NCBI GenBank assembly: GCA_026120035.1
Contig: JALRME010000062.1
Location: 50,334 to 114,333, forward strand
Direction of reading: 5' to 3'
Length of the DNA stretch: 64,000 nt
DNA from: Coleophoma eucalyptorum
Taxonomy: Eukaryota; Ascomycota; Leotiomycetes; Helotiales; Dermateaceae
The notes below the pieces were generated by a model. The model was not told the origin of the DNA, did no database searches, and worked only from the letters and a program-made list of their open reading frames with translations. The translations under genes were made by a program, and so were the position numbers. Below are positions 34,703 to 45,985 of this stretch, piece after piece (position 1 is the stretch's first letter; each line of letters begins with the position of its first letter).

Positions 34703-35134
34703 TTACAGGCAAGTTACATACTCCATGATCCCGAAGCTCGCATACCCAACATAACCACTTCCACCAATGCCCCCAGTAGGAAACCCAATGGGTGAATCTA
34801 GCAATCGAGCAAGCAGTGAGATTTCACATTGGGGGGCAGCCTTCCTGGTCCCTTCCGGGAACATTGCATCATCTGGCACTGGACATGGATACATAGCTGG
34901 TAACCCACCAACTGTGGCTGCAACGACAATCAAGACGTCTTTATGTATCGCGCCAACTGCTGTATGCAAGTTTTTCTTTAATAATTGGATTTTCAACATC
35001 AGGGTTCCAGTTGGTGCTGAGCACTGTGGAGGGAGGAGTGGAACCAAAGAAGTGCCGATAGGCGTGAGTGGGGGGGGGGGGACTGCTTGAGCGATATACT
35101 TTGTCGTCATCACGAAGGATCGAAATCCCATCAC
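34703..35134 (-). other. Open frame of 143 codons, possible gene fragment
   Basis: A frame rich in Pro, Gly and Ala (for example GGLPAMYPCPVPDDAMFPEG) lies in a GC-richer patch within AT-rich DNA. The opposite strand is also open for 107 codons. No family recognised and no intron structure supports it. It could be an orphan gene, a relic or chance. Confidence 0.2.
35070..35081. repeat. G12 homopolymer
   Basis: Twelve consecutive G. Confidence 0.9.
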
Positions 35135-37356
35135 TTTTGTGCAAAAAAAATTTAAATTTGCATCTACACTCGGCTATCGCAATGTTTTTTCAGATCTTGA
35201 GCTTATTTTGAAGCTTTGAATTGACGTACTGGCTTTGAAACTTCTACTCTATAAAATACTGTGAAGGTAAAATTTTTCGTATAAGGGCAAGACAAACGAG
35301 TGTTTCGTGCATCATATCCCTACCTCCACGTATTTTCACGTAGCAACTGTAGCCCAAAGAACTATGGTCTTCCCAGCATCTCCGAGCCCCAAGAAAAGAT
35401 ATTATTGATTTAAAAGCAAAGCCTCGTTTGAAAGATCGAGTGGTATTCGTCAGTGTAAAACGCCAGCCGACAACAACACCCATGACTCTGGAGCTGGGTA
35501 AAGTAATTTAGAAGCTTTCAGTGCAGCATTCTAGAAAGGGAACGCAGTTGACAGCTGCGAACCTTCGTCAAATGCCGGATTGAACTACAGTCAGAGCAAT
35601 GAACATGCATTGATTGTACTGCTTCCTCCCTAGACCACGCTCAGGCCCCTATCCACCACTACACTACACCGCCGCACAAAAGTTACCGGCGAGACCGCAG
35701 CTTCACAGTGCGAATGGTAACCTCGGCACCTACACAACAGTTCCAGCCAGTATACCCGTCATTTCGTCCAGAGCGACTTTAGCATAACGTCCACTAGAGG
35801 AGCAGGTGGGCTAGCAATCGCATCGATGGTGTGTCTGCAGAACGCATCGAAGCCACACTGCTCCGCACGAGTGTAACCCTATGTCACAGCCCCGATCAGA
35901 AGAAGCATCGGGAAATGAGCAAAGTGCATCCTGCACGATGACCACATTTCCTAAAGCCATGTCCGTCAGTGATACGAGAACGGGCTTCTTCTACTCGCCT
36001 GACAATAGGCATCAGGCGCGGATCGGCAGTGAGGTGCCATCATGATTACTATTGCATCTCCAGCGCTCTACGATCAGATTGGAGAGTATTTTAGGGGAGT
36101 GATTGTGAGGGGAAGATTATTCGACAACAAGAACGACTATGACGTGAAACGCAGGCAACACGGAGGCAGAACTCATAGGCGCTCTGAAAATCCCTGAGAA
36201 GTATGTACTTTTGTGTAGCATTCAACCAACCCTACGATTCTGAGACTCTTACATGGGGGTATAAGGGAAAGGTGGTATCATTGTTGTGTGCTTGTAATAA
36301 GGCCCAAGAGTTTTAGGCTTACCAATAGTACATTAGGCATTTCACGGCCACTGAATCCCCATGGACAGCGAAATCACGGTACTGTTCAACGAGGTGATGA
36401 AGGCTGATGACCACTCAGACATGGGGCTACCATCTGATGATGTACACCTCTCAAGGCTAGTGCCGCCAGACAAATCCCTACTTATTTTTGCTGACAGCGG
36501 AAAGGCGGCGGCGGATGGCAGACGGTAGGAAGTGTCTCTAGAACCACCAGCTCCATCTACCTGTCTCGACCTTTCCATCGGACGATCCATGCCCCAGAGG
36601 TAGAGCGATAAACAAGTGGCGCCTAAGCTTGAAAAGTCTTATTGTTGATCAGTGAAGAAATTTGCCTTCGGAGGCTCCAATAAGGCTATGATTCAGACAG
36701 TCGCAGAAAGCCTGCAATCTGTTTCACAGAACGATCATCCGAAGAGGAAAACATTGCTATCTATCAGTCAAAGTGACGTAGAGTCCCCCCACAGACCGCT
36801 CTCGACCTTAAGGATCATCCGCCGTCGTACTTGGTACGGTGGTTATTCCCACTGGACCCACAAGCGAATATATTACTGCCCAGGTTACAAATGTCACCCA
36901 CCTTGCTGCAGCTACAGGGGAATCTGGAGGACCGGGGTTAGTTGCCGAATGGAGACGACAAACTGCTCGCTTGCGTATGTCGTCTGGGGGCTGCAGGGAT
37001 TAAGAATACTCTATGTAGCTCACTGTATTTCATTGAGAAGGCGGTGGGAGGGGAGAAAGATACTTCCCAGCCATCCATTCAAACATCAGACACACCCCGT
37101 TTTCTCGGACAGTAAAAGACAAAATATGGTAGCAAAGATAAAAGGAAGACACATCCGATCTTGCCACAACCCCATCCCATCTTACGCTTCTTCGGGAACG
37201 CTAATACAGTGCCGGGAGGATCTTCAACAGTCACTCATAAGAACAAGTATTATAGCGCTTTCTGAGCCCACAGTATTGCGAGTACCTTGAACTCAAAAAG
37301 GCGACAGAACAAGGACGACGGAGTTAGATCCGGTCGGCCATGCACAGGTCAAGTTC

Positions 37357-37396
37357 GCACCAAGGCACCATGGCACCACAGCACCAAGGCACCGTC
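37357..37396. repeat. Five tandem 8-bp GCACCANN units
   Basis: Units read GCACCAAG, GCACCATG, GCACCACA, GCACCAAG, GCACCGTC, about 280 bases before the next start codon. Confidence 0.9.
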
Positions 37397-37677
37397 GCTT
37401 AAGCTTATGGCTCGCTTGCAGCAGGTTTGATAGACGGACTCCACGTTTGGTTTAGTCGTCTCATCCAGCCCCTTGCCCACCCAGACGACACAGCCAAAGG
37501 GTAAGTTGTAACAGTGCGCTCGAGCAGTGAGCTGAGCAGTGGTATGACATAGGCACCCCTAGCCCAGGAGCCCTATTAACTCCTTCGCGTCGTGTCTCAC
37601 GTTTTCTTCCTTTTCTAGCCAGCTGTTCGCGTCAGTCCTTTCGCGACAACAGACATCAGCTCCAGAAAGACCAGAAC

Positions 37678-38490
37678 ATGCCAAATGTCAGTATGGCGAC
37701 TCTAGTAGAAGAGTGTCCCAGGGAGATCATTTCTACCCAGCGGTCCTGTTATTCTATCTTAGCACTGGCATTTGTGTTTCTTTCTGTTTCCATCCTCATT
37801 CAAATCCCCGCAGCACAGCGCCGAGCCCGCGACGAACTGCAGCTGCTCAAGAAGAAGTACCTGCCCAGCCAATTCTTCCAAGCTTCGGAACCACGCCAGA
37901 AATTTGCGACCTCAGGTAATATTTCTGACCATTCAGAAACCGGTTCTACACGATCCAAAGGAGGGCGCAAGCATCGCAGAGGCGGCAGGAAGGCAAAAGG
38001 CCGAATTCCTCCTCTGGCCGAATCAAGGCAGGAAGAAGAGGAAGAAGAGGTTGAGCAGGATCTCCGACACGCCCATGACCACGTCGATGAACATGCCGAT
38101 GAGATACGAGAGGAGCTCTACGGGCCCGAGGACTCTCTGAGCACTTCAGAGACATTCATCAACCCTGATGAACATCCCCACCGTGATCTCCCAAACCACC
38201 ATCGCACGCCCTCGGTTTTCGAGACGGGAATTCGCAATTTCAACATCAAGAAAGCCGCGGGATCCGATGCCAGACCTTTTGGACTGACCGTGGAGCGGGA
38301 AGGCGATCGCGAGGAAAAGCAAGGCAAGCCATCTACACCAGAGGAGGGAGCCAATGAGGCGGGGAAGGAAGGCGCAAGCACAAGCAAGGACGAGAGAAAA
38401 CCGATCGCTATCAGACTGGATCTCAACCTGGAGCTTGAGATCTTTCTGAAAGCTAAGATCAAGGGAGATGTCACCATTACTTTCCTGTAA
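37678..38490 (+). CDS. Membrane-anchored charged protein ending in a KGDVTI motif
   Basis: 270 residues as an unspliced frame. One hydrophobic segment (SILALAFVFLSVSILIQI, about residues 26-43) is followed by a basic Lys/Arg/Gly stretch, a Glu-rich run and a long polar, probably disordered region. The last ~28 residues (IRLDLNLELEIFLKAKIKGD then VTITFL) alternate polar and hydrophobic, as a beta strand would, and match the tail of the gene at 41.4-41.9 kb. The stop TAA overlaps a possible donor (GTAAGA at 38487). Splicing to the AG at 38543 would replace the last codons by LE and stop at 38550. No function known. Confidence 0.75.
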   Translation: MPNVSMATLVEECPREIISTQRSCYSILALAFVFLSVSILIQIPAAQRRARDELQLLKKKYLPSQFFQASEPRQKFATSGNISDHSETGSTRSKGGRKHRRGGRKAKGRIPPLAESRQEEEEEEVEQDLRHAHDHVDEHADEIREELYGPEDSLSTSETFINPDEHPHRDLPNHHRTPSVFETGIRNFNIKKAAGSDARPFGLTVEREGDREEKQGKPSTPEEGANEAGKEGASTSKDERKPIAIRLDLNLELEIFLKAKIKGDVTITFL

Positions 38491-41377
38491 GAGCCGCATT
38501 GCTACGTTCGCTGAGTAGTTCTCTGATACTGATGGGAATACAGTGAATGATTTTGCCAGATTTTGGTCACGTTCCTTCCACATTACTGTTCTACATGCTC
38601 GACCAACAACGCTCGGGTAGTTACCAAACCATGGTGGTTTCTAGACTGAATCAACCTTTGAGTTACAGTTTTCTCTTTTAGCAGTTGAGTTCAGGACTAC
38701 ACTGAAAGAGGGAAGTGACTTTTAGGTAAGCTTTGCACCACTGCGAAGGCCTACAGCACTGTACGGTTGGTTGGCTAACACCGCTGCTGTAAACAGGGTT
38801 TCGAGCACCTCCAGCAGGACTCTAAGCTCTGGTACGAAGGTCTCGTGCCCTACAGCACTTCTATTCGACCGACTGTTGGTTGCACGATTGGATGATTTCA
38901 CACGATGGTGCGTCGCTCGTGGGCGTATCAACTGCTCCGACCGGTCTTGGAGCACGCCCACCTGAGCTCTGGGCGTGGCTTGCACTTGGGTTTGGGCCCC
39001 GGGAGGAGAGTAGGCTGCTACGCTTACACCCTACGCTCAAACTCTCGTTCAGCCACACACATGCTCAGAGGTTGCTGGGCGTACGCGAGGTGGTTAACCA
39101 GGCACTTGGGGCAGGGCCGGGCAGGAGAATGACCGCCAGTGACGTTTTGGAGAGGAGAGGTTGCGGGAGATTGTAATTTTGCGAAAGACTCTATCCTTCT
39201 AGCTCCACCCCTATTTTAGGATCTCGGCATTCGTGTCTAAAAAAGAAAGTCGACTTCGTGCAGTGTGCAGTATGCAGAGCCCACCCATGATGATGAAGTA
39301 AAGTGGAAAAGCTACTGTACCACCACGGGCTGCACGGCAGGTCGCTGGTGGTGTGGCTTGACGCACCACCAGCGAGAAACCTTGGCAGCGTGTGATCACG
39401 GTTGCAGCCGGTCGCTGCAGCTGGACCACTCACACCGGGGGTCGCTGCAGCACCGCAACCGCTCGATGCCATTTGCACAATTCCATCCATTCACGACGGC
39501 TGGGAAGAAATTGCACCTGACCCCTTGATCCCCGCCCGTGCTGACAGCCCACATCCGATTCGCGTGCTGCTTCTGGATGCTTTTCGCCATGCGGTCATGA
39601 TAGACGGGCGCCCCTCTCTTCTGAAACCACCCCAGCGTAGACTGAACGGGCCAGCGAGCGAGCACGAAGACCGCCACGGGTCCCTTAGCCACACCCGACC
39701 ATGACAGCTGCAAGTTTGCGAGACCCAAAGGTGGCATCGGCAGATTGATGCCGCCTAGATACCGACTGGTGGGACTTTGGTATCCTATGAATCTCTCCAA
39801 GGTTTTTGTTGAAGAAAAGAATTACGCGGTCGTCGGTCAAGAATTCAGTTAGCCTTCTCGGGCCCTTTGCAAACCTGCGACCTTTGCGACTTTTTCTTCC
39901 GTGTGGTGGTGACTCGACGAACCCTGTCCACCGGATTCACGCACTCTACGAATTCCATACCGTAGTGGCGCTGCCGAAATGAATTATCATCTCGATACGA
40001 CATGATGCGCTTTACACGAAGCTGGCTGGACCTCCGCATGGGAACATTGCCACGGCACGCCTGCCTGCCTTGGCCTGGCCTGGTACATGGGTACGGCGGA
40101 GCAGAGCAGTTGAAATCGAGGCCCTTCAGAGATCAAGCAACAAACGCATAAGGTGGAACTATGGGAAAGGCAAAATCATCAAAAACCGGACAGCAGAGCC
40201 AGACTGCTTGGATCGGAGCCTAGGATCCTCCGCTTTCCTGAGTCGCTACCGGAAGTTGACGTCGTGGGTTGTACGAGTACACGTTGCCGCACGCCCAGCC
40301 TGCCTACTGTGGCGGGCAGATAGCTGCAAGGGTCGCATAACCGGCCAGACGTGTCGCATTTATGATATCACGGCCCTATCTCCAACGACCCAACTCACCG
40401 TCCAAGCCTCCCCCCTCTCTCCGACGCGGCCCAATTTCTGATGAACTTGATTCCGCAATCTTTATCCAGCCGCAGAGGGGGGGGGGGCGCGGGAGACGAG
40501 GATGAATTCCTAACCCGTGGCAGGAGCTACATCATCTCAACACAGCACGGGCTCGCTTACCCTGCCGTCATGCGTAAGCGAGGAAGATCCCCGACGACCA
40601 CTGCTGCTGCTCAAAAAGTGCAGCGCGGGGGGGTAGGGGGGAAGAGGGCTTCACATTGGGTTGTTGGGACCTATCCACATTCTCCGGTTCAAAACATCCA
40701 TTGCTTCTGCAACCCTGTAAAAAGAAATCTGCATTAATACGCGTTGCTATCGAGTGGCCTGGCATACTTTCGCCCCAGCGGTGAAAGACTAACCTTCGCC
40801 TTGCAGTGATTGCCCTCTTGTTAGACTGTGCCTCACTTTTCGCTCTGCTGACCCCCTCTCCTCCCATCCCCTCTTTCTGCCTCCTCATGCAGCCAGCAGC
40901 ACCTCGTAACTCGTGTGTACCTTACGGCTTCGACCTCCTCCCTCCTGCCTTTCGTTGGTGACCTTTATTAACGGTAGCAACCCCAGCTCCAGCGCACTTC
41001 ACTGCCGTCCAGCCAGTCAGCTACAGTGAACGGTGAAAGGGTCAGCCATACAGGATATCCCCCCTATCACTTCGAGCACTGTGCACTGTAGAGGTTTTAG
41101 TGTTTTCTGTCACTTGCAGTGCTCATGAAAAGGTAGTAGAAAGGTAATATTTTTTCTTTTTCTTGATTTCAACAAATGAAATTTGTGTGTGGTCATGCAT
41201 TCATCATATCTCTTTTAATGTACAGTATGGTTTCCCGAAAAAATCAAAACTCCTGGGGGTAGTAGTGTGGGAAAAAAAAAGTACATCCCGCAACGCAAAC
41301 AAAAGAGCTTCTTCAATCACGTCTGCCGCGATGGTTAACGACCCCTCTTCCTGCGAAATAACGATATATGGTTCTCC
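38491..41377. other. Gene-poor region between two convergent KGDVTI-motif genes
   Basis: 2.9 kb with no supported gene. It contains a repeated GGTCGCTG element near 39345-39450, a G11 run at 40477-40487 and a shorter G run near 40627. Open frames up to 134 codons occur on both strands without recognisable content. Confidence 0.5.
40477..40487. repeat. G11 homopolymer
   Basis: Eleven consecutive G. Confidence 0.9.
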
Positions 41378-41494
41378 TCACAGTAAGCCGATAGTAACAT
41401 CTCCCTTTACCCTCGCGTACAGGTCAACCTATACAAACCGTTACTACATCAATCCAATGGTAACGTCTCCCTTCACCCTGGCATAAAGATCTAC
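41378..41494 (-). repeat. Tandem duplication of the terminal coding segment
   Basis: Two copies of a 51-base coding unit (41494-41444 and 41428-41378) begin 66 bases apart. They encode 16 residues each plus a stop and differ by one residue (Met/Leu). Twelve of 16 codons differ, eleven of them synonymously. Confidence 0.9.
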
Positions 41495-41907
41495 CTCGAC
41501 TTCAAGATCCAGCTCAATCTTGATTTTCAAACTGCTGTCCCTGACCTCCTTAGGCTGTGGCCTGTCCTTGATTCTCGACTCGCGGATCGGCCAGGTGCGG
41601 TTCATGGGGATCTGTTGGTTTTGTTGCATCTCCCCGCCGTAGCCTTGCTGACCGCCGTATGGATTTTGTTGCTGCGCCGGTGGCTCTTGACGACGCGCCC
41701 GTTGCATAGTACGTTGACCTTGCTTAGGGGCATTTTGCAGAGATTGGTTGTTGGCTTGTTCTTGCTCTTGGCTCTCTGAGTCGGAGGCGTAGTCCTCCTT
41801 GGTCATGTTCTTTTCTCTGTGGGAGTATAATCAGCACTGATTCAAGACTGGTGTCCAAAAAAAAGCACCCTTGGAAATGAGTTTTGGATCACTTACCCGT
41901 CAGACAT
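41378..41907 (-). CDS. Small Gln-rich protein with duplicated KGDVTI terminal exon
   Basis: First exon is only 11 nt (41907-41897); the second starts at 41816. Two endings are possible and both give 127 residues. Reading through the second exon stops at 41444 (...VDLYARVKGDVTIGLM). Removing 41494-41429 as an intron and continuing at 41428 stops at 41378 (...VDLYARVKGDVTIGLL). The removed piece is 66 nt, starts GTAGAT after GAG, has TAGTAAC near its end and ends TATAG. The N-terminal two thirds is Gln-rich and polar, probably disordered; the last 28 residues alternate charge and hydrophobicity and resemble the tail of the gene at 37.7 kb. Function unknown. Confidence 0.75.
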
Positions 41908-41992
41908 TTTGAAGAGTTTATTAGGGTGTCTCTTGGAGTTGAAAGTAGATGTACGTTTTAAAGGTGGCTTTATGGTGACAGTGTGGCTTTAA

Positions 41993-42424
41993 ATGGTAGC
42001 TAGTGTGGTAGAGTGTGATATTTTACTGAGTATCGAGAGAAGACTAATGGCGAGAAAGTTCTTGATACTTATGGAAAGCATCGAGACATCAGGTCCAGCA
42101 GTGAAACTGCAAAACTGCGTCATATCACTGGACTTACAAGATCATAAAGTCCCGAGAATGACGTTGAACAGCGCACTGCTCTTCAGGAACACCATAGAGA
42201 TCGGGGCCGCTGCAACTAATCTAAGCAGGGAAGCGCTGGAAAGCAGGTTTCTCTATGCAACACATCAACCGTTGAATAAGCTGGGGGAGCTGATCGAAAA
42301 GGCTGGGCTTGGGTTGGTGGGTTCAGATCCGCGCACCCGTCGATGGTGTGAGCACAGGGCAATCGGCGATGTGGTTGGCGACAGCGTGGAGAAGAATAAG
42401 GCTCCTGAGTCCAGACCTCTGTAG
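41993..42424 (+). other. Open frame of 143 codons, uncertain
   Basis: Starts with ATG and has ordinary amino-acid content (MVASVVECDILLSIERRLMA...), but no recognised domain and a start only 86 bases from the divergent gene's start. It could be a small orphan gene or chance. Confidence 0.25.
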
Positions 42425-43070
42425 ATGCACTGAAAATCTTGATGTCCTGAGCTTTGTAGAGCTCAAGTCCTTGTCCAGAGACGTCATCTGAGGTCGATAT
42501 TCTCGAGTTTGTGCCTCATGTGGCTAAGAGGTGTATCATGCTTTCCAGGGATGGCTGAAGTGAGATGATCGTTTTGATTGAGTCCACAAAATTCGCTACA
42601 CTAATTCATCCCTCCATTACGGTGGCAGGGACGAGTGATAGCCAAAGATGGCGTCGTAGATGGTCCCACATGATACGCAACTCGGTTGACGATCGCTTGT
42701 TGCACACACCTCCCCCTCTACTACAGACAAGCGTGACTTCTCTTTGCTCGGAAGCCTTCCACCCCCTGCGCCCTTGTGCTAAATGCTGCGTTTCTTTAGT
42801 AAGGCAATAATGGAGGGACAGAAAATAAGCCAGCGCTCAGGATAACCCCTTACAAAAATGCTGCATATCACCTTCGCTTCGGTTCTAGAAACGTTGTTGC
42901 TGTTACTCGCTTCCATCATGACGTGAAGTACGGGGAGAAGCTTCATGCAAAATTGTCATTCTTTTCATAGAGCTCACATCCGGTTTTTCCAAAATCGACA
43001 GTTCCTATCGGACTGCGAGAGCCACACTCTACTCATAACTTTTGCCCAAGTTACTCGACTTATCGCGAAA

Positions 43071-43801
43071 ATGGTTCTCGGTATCCTCACTTCGATCGCA
43101 GCCTGCCCGGCCATTATTGGAACAACCGAAGCAGTGCGGCAGGGCCAGAAGCAAAACGCGAAGCAAGCACATCGAAGTAGAAAAGCAAATCTTCAGGTTA
43201 GCTGTACAGACCCGTCATCTAGAGCAAAAGATGTCAACGGGGGCTGGATCGTACTGCGCGACGGCAAAGTAAGTAGGACTTATCCCCAAGTACTGTGGCT
43301 CTAGAAGACACTGGATTAACAGCTGCTTAGCTCTGGGCAACCAATACAAACCCAAAGGCCAAATACCCAGCCGAGACGTGGGAAAAACAACAAAGGATGG
43401 ATCATGAGCATCTTCTCGCCGGCTACTTCTTTGGCTATCCTGGAAATCCATGGGGTAAACGAGGAGATGGTTATGTATCCACTATCTCTGACGATCCACC
43501 TCAACTTAACTGGATCTATGTCGACAAAGACACCTACGAAGTAAAATATGGTCTGAAGAAAGATGCCGAACCCCATATCTGCGGGCCTTGGAATGTTTCG
43601 CCCATCGACCACCGACTTACTTTTGATGGGTGGGAGGGATTCACAGTTGTCGAAGAGTATGAAGACGAATGGGCCCTATATTATGATGTGGATGATGATG
43701 GTTTGGAGGAGAAAGTGCCTGCCGACGTGCCCATCATGGAGATAGAATTGACCCGCAGAGAGCTAAGGATGAAGAAGGGCGACCCAATCATTGCAGGGTA
43801 G
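43071..43801 (+). CDS. Conserved-looking fungal protein of unknown function
   Basis: Exons 43071-43268 and 43331-43801 give 222 residues. The N-terminus is hydrophobic (MVLGILTSIAACPAIIGTTEAVRQGQ), perhaps a membrane anchor. A basic stretch ending HRSRKANLQVSC and the motif WIVLRDGKLWATN, recreated by the splice, follow. After this comes an aromatic and acidic part with GYFFGYPGNPW, WIYVDKDTYEVKYG and GPWNV. This arrangement recalls a common uncharacterised family of filamentous fungi. No catalytic motif is evident. The intron has canonical GTAAGT and TTAG borders. Confidence 0.8.
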
Positions 43802-45985
43802 TCCGTTCTCATCGCAAAGGATATCCCAGTCGCTCTTGCAACTGATGTATTTTTATCGATCAGAAACTGCTGGTTATAATATCTAGGGCAAGAGGGCAGT
43901 GCGACGACAACCATAACGAGATGGCCACACGCTATCTTTTCTTTTTTTCGCACACTGCAGAATCCGTACGATACTTCGACCATAATATGGACATAGCACA
44001 ACCTGCACTGGTATATGTGCACTTCAACTCTCATCACTTTTGCGACCTGTCGCAGTTTCCACTAGAGAGTACAGAAATTTCAATCGTGGGAGGACTAAGC
44101 GTACGATTGGCACCTTACCGTGCCTGACTTACTGAAGAAACTTGCAAATCGGAAGCAGTTCCTAAAGTAAAAGGACTCGTACTCGCGCAGGATCATGGTC
44201 TGGTCCTGCTCCAAAGCTTGGAAATTAGTGACATTTGGCTAGAGAGTCACTATCTCTGCGAAACGTGTTCTGTTTTGCAAGCTTGAATGCATTGGTTTTT
44301 AGACAGAGCACACTCGAATTGGCATGCGATGGCTCGTGACAAACAAATAGGAGTGTTGTAGTAACGTGCAAGCGTGTGCGCCGAGACAGGAATAACAGGA
44401 TTAATTATTGCCAAGACCAAAGAATAAATTGATCTGCTTTGATGATTGACACACGCGCATTAGAGTTTTGCATCTAATAACTAGATCCCTCTTCCCTAAA
44501 TGGCCGCATTCTAGACGGGAAGTCCATGTTGTGATTTTTGAGTTGATGTTTTGGAGAAAACCGCAATGTGCATGATTCCACTCCTCGCTCAGGATACGTC
44601 ATCCAGCAAGTGGGGGTGGAGAATAATGAAGGATGAAGCTTGACGCCACAGTGCACCACCACTACACTTAACCCATGGCACCGGTGCGCTTCAGCTTAAC
44701 CATCCCGTGTACTACCATTACCAGCAGGAAATATTCATGTCCTAGAGGCAATTTCGGATTGGCTTGACATGAGGCAGAAGAGGCATCGGACACGGTACAA
44801 GTTGTAATCTCACGCTACGTCTAGCCCTGGCCTAGGAAATTAACTCAGGGGGCGTCGTAAGTGTAGTCCGGGTAGTGGGAAAGGTTAGGGTAACTTGGTC
44901 GTTAGCTTATCTAGTGTCGTCTGTCGCAGCAAGTGTAGCCGTAGTCAAAGCAGTTTCCAAGTTCCTAAACGGCTTTTAGGCCGATTGAGCTGTCTAGGCG
45001 GTTCGCGGTTCAGTAGTGTGCAGTGTCCACGAGTACGGGCTGCTGTCAAAACTTAGACTCCCGCCTAAGGATATTAAAACAGGAAACAGGAAATGTCATG
45101 AAACCATAGGGTGGCCTGCGTCGATTTGGATACGACTCAAAAGCGTTGCATGTGAGCCACATACTGCTGCTTGTGCTGCTTGGAGAAATCCTTCAGTGAC
45201 ACCCCCTTCTGGAAGAGGGGAAAGGAAAGATTATCACTTCGCACCGTTGGTAGGATTTCCAAAGGGTCTTTCTCCTTCTGATTATTCCCCTCCTTCACGA
45301 CACCCTCCTCGAGGTAAGGCGAGCCAAATAAGCAAGGGAATTTGGAGGATAAGCCACTCGTCGTAGGCGACAAAGCATGACCAGGGTGGAGTGGAGTACG
45401 TTGTGCGGCACGATCTGCAGCCTGAACTGCCCGATCCGGGTCTCAGTTGGGGCGATCAGAGGAGCAGGGGTGCTTGTGTGGCTGATATGATGCTCGGTAG
45501 TGAGTGCGATGATCAAATTGACGGGCTCTACGTCCTTCAGCGATGCTTTTGCGTGCCTTCCCGGAGTCACAGATATCCTAATAACCTGCTTCTTGACCAC
45601 CTCCTTCCACAGGATGACATCGTGCATATGCGTGCGAGGGAGCTCCACGATCGAGATCGGACTGTTTCCTGCCCCTCTCATCGCTTTATGAGGAGGACCC
45701 TAGAAGATTTGCACGCATTCCCCCAGATGAATGGCTGGTGATTCAAGACACAGGCCACTGTGGCTCAGGATCTTCTGCCGCCCTATGCAACTTGTGATGT
45801 AAGAGCTGTCTGATATCCTGGATTGGAGCTTCGAGCTGGGTTGAGAGCTCACAATCCCATACTGAATATGACGTAGACTATCGTCATTTGGATAGCTCCT
45901 CGAAAGTTCTTCCCATATAGATTGCCTAAGAGCTGCATTATAAAGGTACCTGCGACCAAAAAATTAGTGAGATTATACCCATTTG
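43802..45985. other. Intergenic region before the LEA-repeat gene
   Basis: 2.2 kb without a firm gene. The first kilobase has no coding signal I trust. The second part carries minus-strand frames described next. Confidence 0.45.
45137..45960 (-). pseudogene. Possible decayed or unrecognised minus-strand gene
   Basis: Three minus-strand stretches read like protein: RRYLYNAALRQSIWEELSRS (about 45950-45850), the 128-codon frame at 45681-45295 (VILWKEVVKKQVIRISV, LKDVEPVNLIIALTTEHH) and a frame at 45373-45137. I could not join them with good splice sites into one gene, and the plus strand is open too at 45391-45741. I do not recognise a family. Confidence 0.22.

Larger units (their letters stand above)
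34032..37677. other. Gene-poor region with simple repeats
   Basis: 3.6 kb with no gene I can support. It contains a G12 run, an 8-bp tandem repeat and scattered open frames up to 212 codons (36652-37290) without recognisable content or good starts. A more GC-rich patch at 34.7-35.1 kb is described separately. Confidence 0.5.

Noticed and set aside
36342..37290. Open frames in the gene-poor region (82 and 212 codons)
   Set aside because: No ATG context, no recognised family and unusual composition.
38722..39800. Overlapping open frames on both strands up to 134 codons
   Set aside because: GC-rich DNA gives chance open frames; no frame stands out by content or splice structure.
44890..44900. 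Telomere-like GGTTAGGGTAA
   Set aside because: A single copy of TTAGGG, not an array.
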